A stretch of DNA of 23,525 nucleotides from Euryarchaeota archaeon UBA550 (GTDB lineage Archaea; Thermoplasmatota; Poseidoniia; Poseidoniales; Poseidoniaceae), in assembly GCA_002506705.1 (NCBI GenBank), contig DAYA01000035.1:1-23525 (forward strand). The letters are read 5' to 3'. Numbering within the stretch: the first letter of the stretch is position 1; every line of letters starts with the position of its first letter. The notes under the pieces were generated by a model. It saw only the letters and a program-made list of their open reading frames with translations, did not search any database and was not told the DNA's origin. The position numbers were made by a program, and so were the translations under genes. Of this stretch, positions 15,753-22,548 are shown piece by piece.

Positions 15753-16777
15753 GTTGGTCAGTTTCTAGGTCTTATCAATCACCAGATATTATCTCTACAA
15801 CTTGCAGCGTGGGAAATGACATTCTAATCGCTTGTGGATTAGAAATCATATTACTGGATGAAGAAACCAATCAGAGATGGAAAAGGTCGCTACCATTCCG
15901 AGTGCACTCAGCTGCACATGCATCTGGAAAAATCGGAGTACTATGTGGGCACGGTTTTCACCTTCTGAGAGTCAGTGATGGTTCACAAATCGGTGAAGGT
16001 CGGTCTACCACAGGCGGTTTCAGTGGTATCTTAGCCAGACCAGGCGGTGGCTGGGTGCTATCTTGTCGTAAAGGCCAGTTGCATGTATTCAATGCCGAGG
16101 GAAGAGGCATAAAGAGGCTGGATGTAGGTGGAGTTCGTAGACTGATTGGCTGGTTTGACCGTGAACATCTAATGTGGCAAGACGATGAAGGTAAACTCAG
16201 GTGCGCTAGATTAGCAAATGAAAATTCTCAGCGCCTTTTGGAGGATAGAATATGGTCATGGGTTAGTGCCATGTCAGGTGGCAGAGTATTGCTTCAATCT
16301 GCTGACGGTATGCTTTGGGAAGGTTCTCCACATCCATACGGCTGGGACAGCCTATCCACTATCGACACAAGATCACTAGAACCACTGTCTGCGCACAGGG
16401 CAGGCGACGGTTGGTGGGTCCTATCGATTGAAGGTGGTTTACACTGCATGACTGAAGATGTATCAATCAAGTCAGCAAATACTGACCTAGGAGACTACTT
16501 GGTTGGTTTGGCTGCAGATACAATGGCTACAGTGAAACGCAATGGTCTAGTTAGAATATGGAGGTCAGCAGAATTAATGCAGTTGAGAAGAGTTGAGATG
16601 CAAAAAATGGTGGCTGAAGCTCAAGTTGCAAGCGATTGGGAGGAGAGAAGGAGAATTTTCAAGCGAGCATGCGATGCTGAAGACGAGGGTAGAATATCTC
16701 TAGCCATCGACCTCTATGAATCTCTAGGTAGGACTTCGGATGTTAACCGATTACTTGCAAGACAAAGAGGTGAGTAA
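15749..16777 (+). CDS. Propeller-like repeat protein, second gene of the AAA+ operon
   Basis: A 342-residue protein with repeated short beta-strand modules resembling WD40/PQQ-like blades, for example NDILIACGLEIILLDEET, GGWVLSCRKGQLHVFNAEG, DGWWVLSIEGGLHCMTED and DTMATVKRNGLVRIWRSAE. The C-terminal 55 residues are helical, with a TPR-like GRISLAIDLYESLGRTSDVN. No signal peptide or membrane helix is seen, so it is probably cytoplasmic and a protein-interaction platform. ATG 15749 is chosen: GGAGG at 15736-15740 lies 8 bases upstream, and it forms an ATGA overlap with the preceding stop. An ATG eight codons earlier (15725) is less likely. The next gene starts immediately after its stop. Family beyond 'propeller-like' is not recognised. 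Confidence 0.75.
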   Translation: MSWSVSRSYQSPDIISTTCSVGNDILIACGLEIILLDEETNQRWKRSLPFRVHSAAHASGKIGVLCGHGFHLLRVSDGSQIGEGRSTTGGFSGILARPGGGWVLSCRKGQLHVFNAEGRGIKRLDVGGVRRLIGWFDREHLMWQDDEGKLRCARLANENSQRLLEDRIWSWVSAMSGGRVLLQSADGMLWEGSPHPYGWDSLSTIDTRSLEPLSAHRAGDGWWVLSIEGGLHCMTEDVSIKSANTDLGDYLVGLAADTMATVKRNGLVRIWRSAELMQLRRVEMQKMVAEAQVASDWEERRRIFKRACDAEDEGRISLAIDLYESLGRTSDVNRLLARQRGE

Positions 16778-17071
16778 ATGGTCGATGATAGGGTTACCAC
16801 ATCTAAATTGGAACATTACCTCAACCTCACAAAAATGGCTAGAGAAAAAGCAACCAGAATTCATGAGGAGGGTACTCCTGAGTATATGCAATTAGACATC
16901 CTCTTGAGGATGGCAGATGATTATGCTAGCGATGCTAAGCATTTCATGGATACAGGTGATTATGTTAGAGCATTTGGAGCAATAAACTACGCTCATGCTT
17001 GGATTGATGCAGGGGTAAAGCTAAGGCTACTTGATGGCCATGGTGATGATAATCTGTTCACACTTCCTTAG
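16778..17071 (+). CDS. DUF357 family small helical protein
   Basis: A 97-residue, all-helical protein. The C-terminal half, with ADDYASDAKHFMDTGDYVRA and FGAINYAHAWIDAGVKLRLLD, matches the archaeal DUF357 family as I remember it. DUF357 proteins are small and widespread in Euryarchaeota, and their role is not established. The TPR-like tone of this segment suggests protein binding. The ATG directly follows the TAA of the propeller gene, with GAGGTGA overlapping that gene's end, so the two are translationally linked. Its TAG overlaps the TAA of the convergent regulator gene by sharing TTAG at 17068-17071. Confidence 0.8.
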   Translation: MVDDRVTTSKLEHYLNLTKMAREKATRIHEEGTPEYMQLDILLRMADDYASDAKHFMDTGDYVRAFGAINYAHAWIDAGVKLRLLDGHGDDNLFTLP

Positions 17072-17466
17072 TTTGAGTGTATGCTAGCAAGTTCTGCTAG
17101 CCTAGACAATTGATTTTGAATCACTATCAATCTTTCACTTGCTTGCCGTCTAAATGGTACCAGTGCCTCGTCTAGTGGCATGGACAATTCATAGATATGG
17201 GATGGTCTACCTCTTCCTTTGCTATTCATCGGGACGATATCAACCACACCAAGTTCGTTTAATCTACTAATTGCGATTGAAACATCCGGTTGTCTCAATT
17301 CACACCTTCTCTGTAAATCGATTGACTTTGAAGGTCCATGCTTGTGTAAGCAAATTAGAGTTTTAGCAATGTTATGACTTACACCCAATGAGATTAGTAA
17401 GTCAATCATCTCGTGGCTGTCTGAATCGATTTCATTGTCAAAACCTACTGATTTCTGAGTGGACAC
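17068..17466 (-). CDS. Winged-helix transcriptional regulator
   Basis: A 132-residue predicted DNA-binding protein. Residues 20-100 form a winged helix-turn-helix: MIDLLISLGVSHNIAKTLIC, the positioning helix, the recognition region QRRCELRQPDVSIAISRLNE, and the wing SKGRGRPSHIYELS. A C-terminal helix (about 105-130) may dimerise. It resembles TrmB/ArsR-type small archaeal regulators without a ligand domain. The first usable codon is GTG 17466, since an in-frame TGA lies just upstream. TCATATAG about 25 bases upstream fits a leaderless GTG start. Its target is unknown. It lies at the end of the S6e/aIF2-gamma/PIN block on the same strand, but appears to have its own promoter. Confidence 0.82.
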   Translation of the reverse strand: MSTQKSVGFDNEIDSDSHEMIDLLISLGVSHNIAKTLICLHKHGPSKSIDLQRRCELRQPDVSIAISRLNELGVVDIVPMNSKGRGRPSHIYELSMPLDEALVPFRRQASERLIVIQNQLSRLAELASIHSN

Positions 17467-17487
17467 GGTTCATATGTAGTTAGTTCA

Positions 17488-17495
17488 CTATATGA
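17488..17495 (-). promoter_or_regulatory. TATA-like element of the winged-helix regulator
   Basis: On the minus strand TCATATAG is centred about 25 bases upstream of the GTG at 17466, with no ribosome site between. This fits a leaderless archaeal promoter. It falls in the 50-base gap after the PIN gene, showing that the regulator need not depend on the upstream operon. Confidence 0.4.
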
Positions 17496-17516
17496 ATTAA
17501 TCACCGGCATATGTAA

Positions 17517-17876
17517 TCATACCATTCTAAGATGGGTTCTGCCACTCACTTCAACCCAATTTAGGTTCGATTTTGATAGTCGGCGTTTTAACTCGGTGTC
17601 AACTGTCAATATTGGCCAATTATTTTCCAAAGCCAGGGCGAATAATTGGTCGTCAGTATGTTTTCCAGAATCGATTGGCGCCACCAACATCTCAGACTTT
17701 GCTTCTAACATTGAAATCATTAATTTTGGATTGTTTAATGATTGTAATTCTGAAATCACATTAGGGACGACTGCCAAGTCTTTGTAACCGCAACATTCCA
17801 GCAAAGCAAGGTCGATGTTTATTCCAGCCTCGATGACTGCGACCCAGCCGCAGGCATCAACAAGGACCTTTTTCAT
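17517..17876 (-). CDS. PIN-domain ribonuclease-like protein (Fcf1/Utp23-like)
   Basis: A 119-residue single PIN domain. The expected acidic residues are present: D7 in VLVDAC, E43 in VISELQSL, D75/D76 in HTDDQLFALA, and D93 in LTVDTELKRRL. The small domain with this spacing resembles the archaeal Fcf1/Utp23-like PIN family (COG1412), often encoded directly after aIF2-gamma; a role in rRNA processing is presumed for it. ATG 17876 is chosen because it lies 5 bases after the aIF2-gamma stop and begins MKKVLVDAC; an ATG 13 codons upstream would overlap that gene and adds an unrelated basic stretch. A lone VapC toxin is unlikely since no antitoxin lies beside it. Confidence 0.85.
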   Translation of the reverse strand: MKKVLVDACGWVAVIEAGINIDLALLECCGYKDLAVVPNVISELQSLNNPKLMISMLEAKSEMLVAPIDSGKHTDDQLFALALENNWPILTVDTELKRRLSKSNLNWVEVSGRTHLRMV

Positions 17877-17881
17877 GAAAA

Positions 17882-19120
17882 TCACTCGATTGTTCCGTGC
17901 CCGATAAGTCGCCATCTAGAACCTACACGTCGTGATAATGAGATTCTTTGACCGCTGTCAGCACAAATTGGTAATCGCAGGGATAGAGTTGCTTTGCCTT
18001 TCTTAACGTTTGAAACAACTCCCACGCTAGTTGCGGTTGCTACGTTTACCATCAACATCTCATTAGAGCGAAGGGGCATAATCGGTGAAGCATCTTCTCC
18101 TTCTCCAGCAACCATATTCTCCATCAGGTTGACTGCTATATCTACGCTGTCTCGAACTTCTGGAAGGTCTCCAACCTTTGCAACTACTTGTCCAGATAGG
18201 TTATCTGCAGTTGTAATTGCAGGATCTAGTGGTGTTGCCATGCCACAAAGTCCACCAGCATGCATGTTATCAAGATTCAAACCTCCACCTTGCATGCTGA
18301 TTACCTTAGAGCGAATTGGCTCGTAGTGAACCTTGTTGCCCTTCTCAATTTTTCTTCCAGGTCCTATGAGAATCTCATCATCGATGTTGAATTGACCTTC
18401 AACGATACTGCCTCCGATTACTCCGCCTTTCAACTTGGTCGGGCGAGTACCGGGTTTGTTAATGTCAAAAGAGCGTGCTACGTGCATGATTGCTCGCTTG
18501 TCTTGTGAGCGGTCAGGAGTAGGGATCGTCGCCTCAATTGCTTGGATTAGGATGTCTAGGTTTACGTCATGGTGAGCAGATACTGGGATAATTGGCGAAT
18601 TTTCTGCAATAGTTCCTTTTAGGAAATCCTTGATTTCTTTATGGGATTCCAGTGCCCTTTCTCGACTAACTAAGTCGATTTTGTTTTGAACGATTACTAT
18701 GTTCTCGATTCCCGCAATCTCCAGAGCCATCAAATGTTCTCTTGTTTGGGGTTGCGGGCAGGTCTCATTTGCTGCAACCATCAACATTGCACCATCCATG
18801 ATGCTGGCCCCAGTGATCATAATCGCCATCAGAGTCTCGTGCCCGGGTGCGTCTACGAATGATACAACTCTCTGCAACTCGGTTGCATCGTCATTTCCGC
18901 CACCTGGTCTCTTTCCTGTTGCGTAATACTCGCCATCACCGGTTTTGTAGAAAGCAGTGTCTGCATATCCTAGTTTGATAGAAATACCACGCTTTCTTTC
19001 CTCTGAATGAGTATCGGTCCAAACTCCAGATAGAGCCTGGGTTAGAGTGGTTTTACCGTGGTCTACGTGTCCGACCAAACCGATGTTGACTTCGGGTTGT
19101 GCAGGAAGCTTGCGTGCCAT
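17882..19120 (-). CDS. eif2g: Translation initiation factor 2 subunit gamma (aIF2-gamma)
   Basis: A 412-residue GTPase that carries initiator Met-tRNA to the small ribosomal subunit as part of aIF2. G1 GHVDHGKTT is at residues 17-25, G3 DAPGHE at 90-95, G4 NKID near 143-146, and G5 VSAHH later. Domains II and III follow, ending in SLSRRVGSRWRLIGHGTIE, typical of the family. The zinc-knuckle insert between switch I and DAPGHE (about 58-83) has none of the four cysteines usual in archaeal and eukaryotic eIF2-gamma; it is a Gly/Asp-rich loop instead. GGGTAAGGGA precedes the ATG. It lies between S6e and the PIN gene, a conserved archaeal arrangement. Confidence 0.96.
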   Translation of the reverse strand: MARKLPAQPEVNIGLVGHVDHGKTTLTQALSGVWTDTHSEERKRGISIKLGYADTAFYKTGDGEYYATGKRPGGGNDDATELQRVVSFVDAPGHETLMAIMITGASIMDGAMLMVAANETCPQPQTREHLMALEIAGIENIVIVQNKIDLVSRERALESHKEIKDFLKGTIAENSPIIPVSAHHDVNLDILIQAIEATIPTPDRSQDKRAIMHVARSFDINKPGTRPTKLKGGVIGGSIVEGQFNIDDEILIGPGRKIEKGNKVHYEPIRSKVISMQGGGLNLDNMHAGGLCGMATPLDPAITTADNLSGQVVAKVGDLPEVRDSVDIAVNLMENMVAGEGEDASPIMPLRSNEMLMVNVATATSVGVVSNVKKGKATLSLRLPICADSGQRISLSRRVGSRWRLIGHGTIE

Positions 19121-19161
19121 GCTTCCCTTACCCCCAATACCTCAAGATCAGCCTCGCGGCT

Positions 19162-19641
19162 TCACTCACTGCTCTCCTCATCAGCGCCGAGGATGTCAGC
19201 GAGGCTCTTGTTTGCAGCCTCGATTACTTTGAGATTGATTTGTCGGGTATCTTGGGTGATTGTGTTTCCACGGAAGTTGCGCCTCTTACGCATTCCATCA
19301 GGCTTGTAGCGGAATCTCTTCTTCTCTCCACCCTTTGCCTTGTGGACTAGGTTGTGTCCCTTGAAACCTGTTGAAGCGGTTACAAGAACTGATTGGCGAG
19401 TTCCACCATCTAGATCGGACCTCATAGGTGTTCCAGTTTTATCGGAACCGCCGGTGATTTCTAATTTGTATCCTGCAAGAGTTTTGTCACCTTCTCCAAC
19501 AAAGATACCATCGACTACGTCGCCGATTTTCTTACCTAGGAATTGGGATTGGTTGTTCCCACTAACTGTTAGGTTGTAGGAGCGTCCTCCGTTGTCTGGA
19601 TTTGTGTCATTGACCACTGCGACGAAAGTACCATCTGCCAT
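19162..19641 (-). CDS. rps6e: 30S ribosomal protein S6e
   Basis: A 159-residue ribosomal protein of the small subunit. Landmarks are the N-terminal strand with FVAVVND, FLGKKIGDVVDG, LAGYKLEITGGSDKTGTPMR, GFKGHN, and RKRRNFRGNTITQDTRQINL, the family hallmark. The C-terminal helix ends acidic (ADEESSE). ATG 19641 is chosen because it aligns with the usual MAxF start of archaeal S6e; ATG 19671 would add ten residues (MSAGCSRVDN) not expected in the family. The putative TATA box at 19698-19705 predicts a transcript start near 19675, leaving a leader of about 34 bases. aIF2-gamma follows after 41 bases. Confidence 0.94.
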   Translation of the reverse strand: MADGTFVAVVNDTNPDNGGRSYNLTVSGNNQSQFLGKKIGDVVDGIFVGEGDKTLAGYKLEITGGSDKTGTPMRSDLDGGTRQSVLVTASTGFKGHNLVHKAKGGEKKRFRYKPDGMRKRRNFRGNTITQDTRQINLKVIEAANKSLADILGADEESSE

Positions 19642-19697
19642 GTTATCAACTCTTGAGCAGCCTGCCGACATAGGACGGGTATTTAGGCCCTTTGTGC

Positions 19698-19705
19698 GAT
19701 ATAAA
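19698..19705 (-). promoter_or_regulatory. TATA box of the S6e-aIF2-gamma-PIN operon
   Basis: TTTATATC on the minus strand is preceded by CCGC, a fair B-recognition element. Transcription should begin 25-27 bases downstream, near 19675. It lies in the 42-base gap between orc1 and S6e, so the translation genes have their own promoter. Confidence 0.6.
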
Positions 19706-19713
19706 GCGGATTA

Positions 19714-20898
19714 TTAACGGCGTAGTCGACTTGGAATCAGTGTTTCAAGACGCCTTTCCACGTCACTGGGAAGCATATGAGGCATCGAAATATGCTGTGT
19801 CCTGCCTCTACCTACTTCCGATTTAGCGGTCTTTGTCACGATGATGTCTTCTTGTGCCAGCCGCTTCAAATGCTTCCAAAGCGTAGTGTGCCCTTTAGGT
19901 GACTGGTCATATTCCTCGCAGACCACGTGATACAGCTTTTCTGCCTCGCCGCTTGTCACGCGTTCTTCTTTCTTGAGACGTCTGCACAATCCTAGCAAAA
20001 TCATCATTGCATGAGGTGGCAAATTTTCGATATTCAAAGAATCCACATTTGCAGGCATCGTGACGACTGTTCTCTGAACATCTTTTGCCTCTATAATTGA
20101 GCGACCTGCGGCCTCAGCGCGCTTTGCAGCACCCTCCAAGAGTTCTATCGCTTGGCGTGCATCACCAGATGGTGCAGCAGCCTGTGAAATCAAATCGAGA
20201 ATCTCTGTAGGACAGGTGCCTGTAACCAAACCTAGATTCATTCTCTGTTCGATAATACTCTTGAGTCCATTTTCATCATATGGAGGGACTCTGACGTGGT
20301 TTGACCTTCCAACACGTGATAAAACAGCATTTTCAAGTAAGTCTAGTACTTGCTCCTGGCTGATCATTATTGTAGAGAGTGTGCCAACACCTTCTCTGTC
20401 CTCGTCGATTCTCATCAGTTTGTAGATTATGTCATCTCCGGAGCGCCTCAATAGGTGGTCCACTTCATCAAGTACGACGATTAGGTGAGTGTTGCTGCTT
20501 TGCAACATCCTTCTCAAACTGGTTAGTAATTCTCCAACCCCAAGACCACGGTCAGGATGGCCGGGGTCAAGGTCTTGGACAATTTTTTGCATAACTCTTG
20601 ATGGAGTAGCAGCGTTTCTGCAGTTAACGTGGACCTGTTTTATGTTCCTTTTATCGCTCAAGTGCCGAATGATGTCATGACAGAAACGCTTTGCTAATAC
20701 GGTTTTACCGGAGCCAACCGGGCCGGTAATCACCACTCTACCTGTTCCTTCAGGGTGTGCGATACTGCCTAGTATTGCAGCTAATTCTCCCTGCAGGTCT
20801 TCCCTACAAACCAATGTTTCTGGAACGTAATCAAAGCCAAAAACCTCTGGTTTGCTGAGGATTAATCCCGCACCGATGCGGTCTAGATATGAACTCAT
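19714..20898 (-). CDS. orc1/cdc6: Orc1/Cdc6 replication initiator ATPase
   Basis: A 394-residue AAA+ initiator that binds replication origins and loads the MCM helicase. The N-terminus carries VFGFDYVPETLVCREDLQGEL. Walker A GPVGSGKT is at 59-66, Walker B VVLDEVDHLL at 141-150, a sensor-1 region ISQEQVLDLL follows, and sensor-2 SGDARQAIELL appears near 246-256. The C-terminal winged helix (about 310-394) contains TTLWKHLKRLAQEDIIV, typical of Cdc6 C-domains. Unlike the 14169 protein, its catalytic residues are intact. It starts at ATG 20898 with no Shine-Dalgarno sequence. Archaeal origins often lie next to such a gene, but the upstream gap is only 54 bases and shows no clear origin-recognition box. 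Confidence 0.94.
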   Translation of the reverse strand: MSSYLDRIGAGLILSKPEVFGFDYVPETLVCREDLQGELAAILGSIAHPEGTGRVVITGPVGSGKTVLAKRFCHDIIRHLSDKRNIKQVHVNCRNAATPSRVMQKIVQDLDPGHPDRGLGVGELLTSLRRMLQSSNTHLIVVLDEVDHLLRRSGDDIIYKLMRIDEDREGVGTLSTIMISQEQVLDLLENAVLSRVGRSNHVRVPPYDENGLKSIIEQRMNLGLVTGTCPTEILDLISQAAAPSGDARQAIELLEGAAKRAEAAGRSIIEAKDVQRTVVTMPANVDSLNIENLPPHAMMILLGLCRRLKKEERVTSGEAEKLYHVVCEEYDQSPKGHTTLWKHLKRLAQEDIIVTKTAKSEVGRGRTQHISMPHMLPSDVERRLETLIPSRLRR

Positions 20899-20952
20899 GA
20901 CTACAGATGGTTATCGTCTATGGTTATTGAACTTTCAACTCAAAAGACCCTC

Positions 20953-22059
20953 TCAAGGTATCTCATCGAACTGATATCCAGTTTCCCACTTCTTTTCTCC
21001 GAGTGCGACTTCTAATTCGAACGGAGTGACTAGTGGCTTTGCGTATTTGACTGAGTCATCAATAGCAATTCTTGGACATGCTGTGTTAACAAATGCGTCC
21101 ACTGGATAGAAATCAATCAACTCAGGTCCTACATGCTCTAAGGCTAGCAGGTATCCTTTCTTGCCGTGCTTTGCAAGAGTTCGCTTCAGTTTGAGAGCCA
21201 AACTTCGCCTCATCTGGCCTGGTTTTTCTCCGATTAGAATAGCAAAATTTTGCGCATCCTGAATTGCCATTATCAATCCAAATCGTTGTCTTAGGATTCT
21301 TTCAATCCTTTCAACACCCATCTCAGTAGCGTCTCCTGTGTAGGGGTCGAGCATAGCGAGAGGCTTTCCAGTATGTAAGGCAAGTCCAATCGGGTGGAAG
21401 TCACCGCTACCAAGGAAGAGATAATGCCCAATTTCATCATCGTCACCAGAGTAATTGCACCCCAAAACTTGTCCAGGGAAGGTTAGCCTAGCACCACCAA
21501 CGGGAACTTCAACCTCAAATCCAGCGTCTTCGAAACGTTTCTTGTAATCGAAAACCAAATGCAGATGCTGAATGGATGCAACGAGCCCCAATTTAGCACC
21601 TTTTAGAGGAGCAATCCTACCAACTGCATCCAAAAATCTCTCCTGAGCTTCTTCTTCGCTTAGATCGCCAGCATTGTTCTCCGCAAGTCTTGATTGAGCG
21701 ATTGCTCTGTGCTGAGCAAGAATTGGTAGAACTGGGTCTATCGCAGGGTCACCGTCGTACGTTACGTTGATGAATTGAGTAGGCATTCCTGAATCTATGT
21801 TCATCTGTGAATGGCCCATGTGTGCGACTAATTCGACACCCATCAATTTCATCTTATCATGGACTAAATCACATGCTCCGTAACATGGGTCTGCGGCAAG
21901 AATTACTTTAGCCGAGGTTTCATCTTCGATCTCATCCATCATTTCCAATGCCTGCATTTTCAGGCCCTCTGGTATTTGGAGAGCCACAAGGCGGTGATCG
22001 TGTCCTTTGATTCTCTCGATTAGCTCATCGAGTTCGAAGTCGTGTCTATCAAGATCCAT
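20953..22059 (-). CDS. dph2: Diphthamide biosynthesis protein Dph2 (4Fe-4S radical enzyme)
   Basis: A 368-residue enzyme that transfers the 3-amino-3-carboxypropyl group from S-adenosylmethionine to a histidine of elongation factor 2, the first diphthamide step. Three homologous domains each supply a cluster cysteine. These are visible as DPCYGACDL (C59/C63), VLGCNYSGDDD (C201) and VNTACPRIAIDD (C328). Other signatures are ALQIPEGLKMQA near 26-37, VELVAHMGHSQM, and YLFLGSGDFHPIGLAL. ATG 22059 is chosen over TTG 22062, with GGTGTGA a few bases upstream. It lies between GcvH-like and orc1 on the same strand, with a 36-base gap on one side and a 54-base gap on the other. The identification is firm. 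Confidence 0.93.
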   Translation of the reverse strand: MDLDRHDFELDELIERIKGHDHRLVALQIPEGLKMQALEMMDEIEDETSAKVILAADPCYGACDLVHDKMKLMGVELVAHMGHSQMNIDSGMPTQFINVTYDGDPAIDPVLPILAQHRAIAQSRLAENNAGDLSEEEAQERFLDAVGRIAPLKGAKLGLVASIQHLHLVFDYKKRFEDAGFEVEVPVGGARLTFPGQVLGCNYSGDDDEIGHYLFLGSGDFHPIGLALHTGKPLAMLDPYTGDATEMGVERIERILRQRFGLIMAIQDAQNFAILIGEKPGQMRRSLALKLKRTLAKHGKKGYLLALEHVGPELIDFYPVDAFVNTACPRIAIDDSVKYAKPLVTPFELEVALGEKKWETGYQFDEIP

Positions 22060-22098
22060 CAAATCACACCGGGTGTATTCTTATCTCCGGAATGCGAT

Positions 22099-22500
22099 TC
22101 AGCCTTCAGCTAGGAAATCGACGTACTCGTCGGGCTCTAGGAGATTTTCCATATCAACATCGTGTGGATTTAGAATTATAATCCACCCCAAGTCGTATGG
22201 TGAGTCATTAACCAATTCAGGGTTAATTTCTACTTCACCGTTCACTTCTGCAATCTCGCCAGCAAAAGGACTCGGGAAAGTGAGTTTTTCTTCAGCTGTC
22301 CAGATTGAAAACAAATTTTGTTCCTCATCGACTTCGGTTTCAGCGTGTGGCAGGATAACTCTGAGGATTTCTCCTATGTCAGCTGCAAGGTAATCTGATA
22401 CGCCAATTACCAAGCGGTCATCCTTTTCCTGGTACCATAGGTGGTCCCTAGAGTACTTGCGGCTGTGTGCGATGCCGAATTCCATGACTTCTTCATCCAT
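22099..22500 (-). CDS. gcvH-like: Glycine cleavage H protein-like, lipoyl-lysine position substituted
   Basis: A 133-residue protein with the full GcvH fold: DHLWYQEKDDRLVIGVSDYL at the N-terminus, GEILRVILP, SPFAGEIAEVNGEVEINPEL, and NDSPYDLGWIIIL. In a standard H protein a lysine in ESVKA carries lipoate and shuttles the aminomethyl group. Ungapped alignment from LP to the xP of SPFAG puts Glu70 at that lysine; the nearest Lys is K72, two residues on, and the preceding Glu of ESVK is Trp67. Thus normal lipoylation is doubtful. No gcvT, gcvP or lipoyl ligase lies nearby. A TATA-like GATATATTA upstream suggests its own short-leader transcript. Could be a GcvH paralogue with another job. Confidence 0.82.
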   Translation of the reverse strand: MDEEVMEFGIAHSRKYSRDHLWYQEKDDRLVIGVSDYLAADIGEILRVILPHAETEVDEEQNLFSIWTAEEKLTFPSPFAGEIAEVNGEVEINPELVNDSPYDLGWIIILNPHDVDMENLLEPDEYVDFLAEG

Positions 22501-22530
22501 GGTATCAACCTTGAGCCGCCGTTAGTCAAG

Positions 22531-22539
22531 TAATATATC
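22531..22539 (-). promoter_or_regulatory. TATA-like element of the GcvH-like gene
   Basis: GATATATTA on the minus strand is centred about 35 bases upstream of ATG 22500, predicting a transcript start near 22509 and a leader of about 9 bases. It lies in the 48-base gap after the sulfotransferase-like gene. Confidence 0.5.
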
Positions 22540-22548
22540 AACGCATGG

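Noticed and set aside
17517..17876. PIN protein as a VapC toxin
   Set aside because: No antitoxin gene beside it, and its place after aIF2-gamma matches the archaeal Fcf1-like PIN gene.
19642..19671. Ten-residue N-terminal extension of S6e (MSAGCSRVDN)
   Set aside because: Archaeal S6e starts with MAxF-type sequence, which matches ATG 19641; though the TATA position leaves this open.
20968..20985. GGAAAC/TTTCC string resembling an archaeal origin-recognition box next to orc1
   Set aside because: It is a single imperfect match inside the dph2 coding end, without the inverted-repeat structure or G string of ORB elements.
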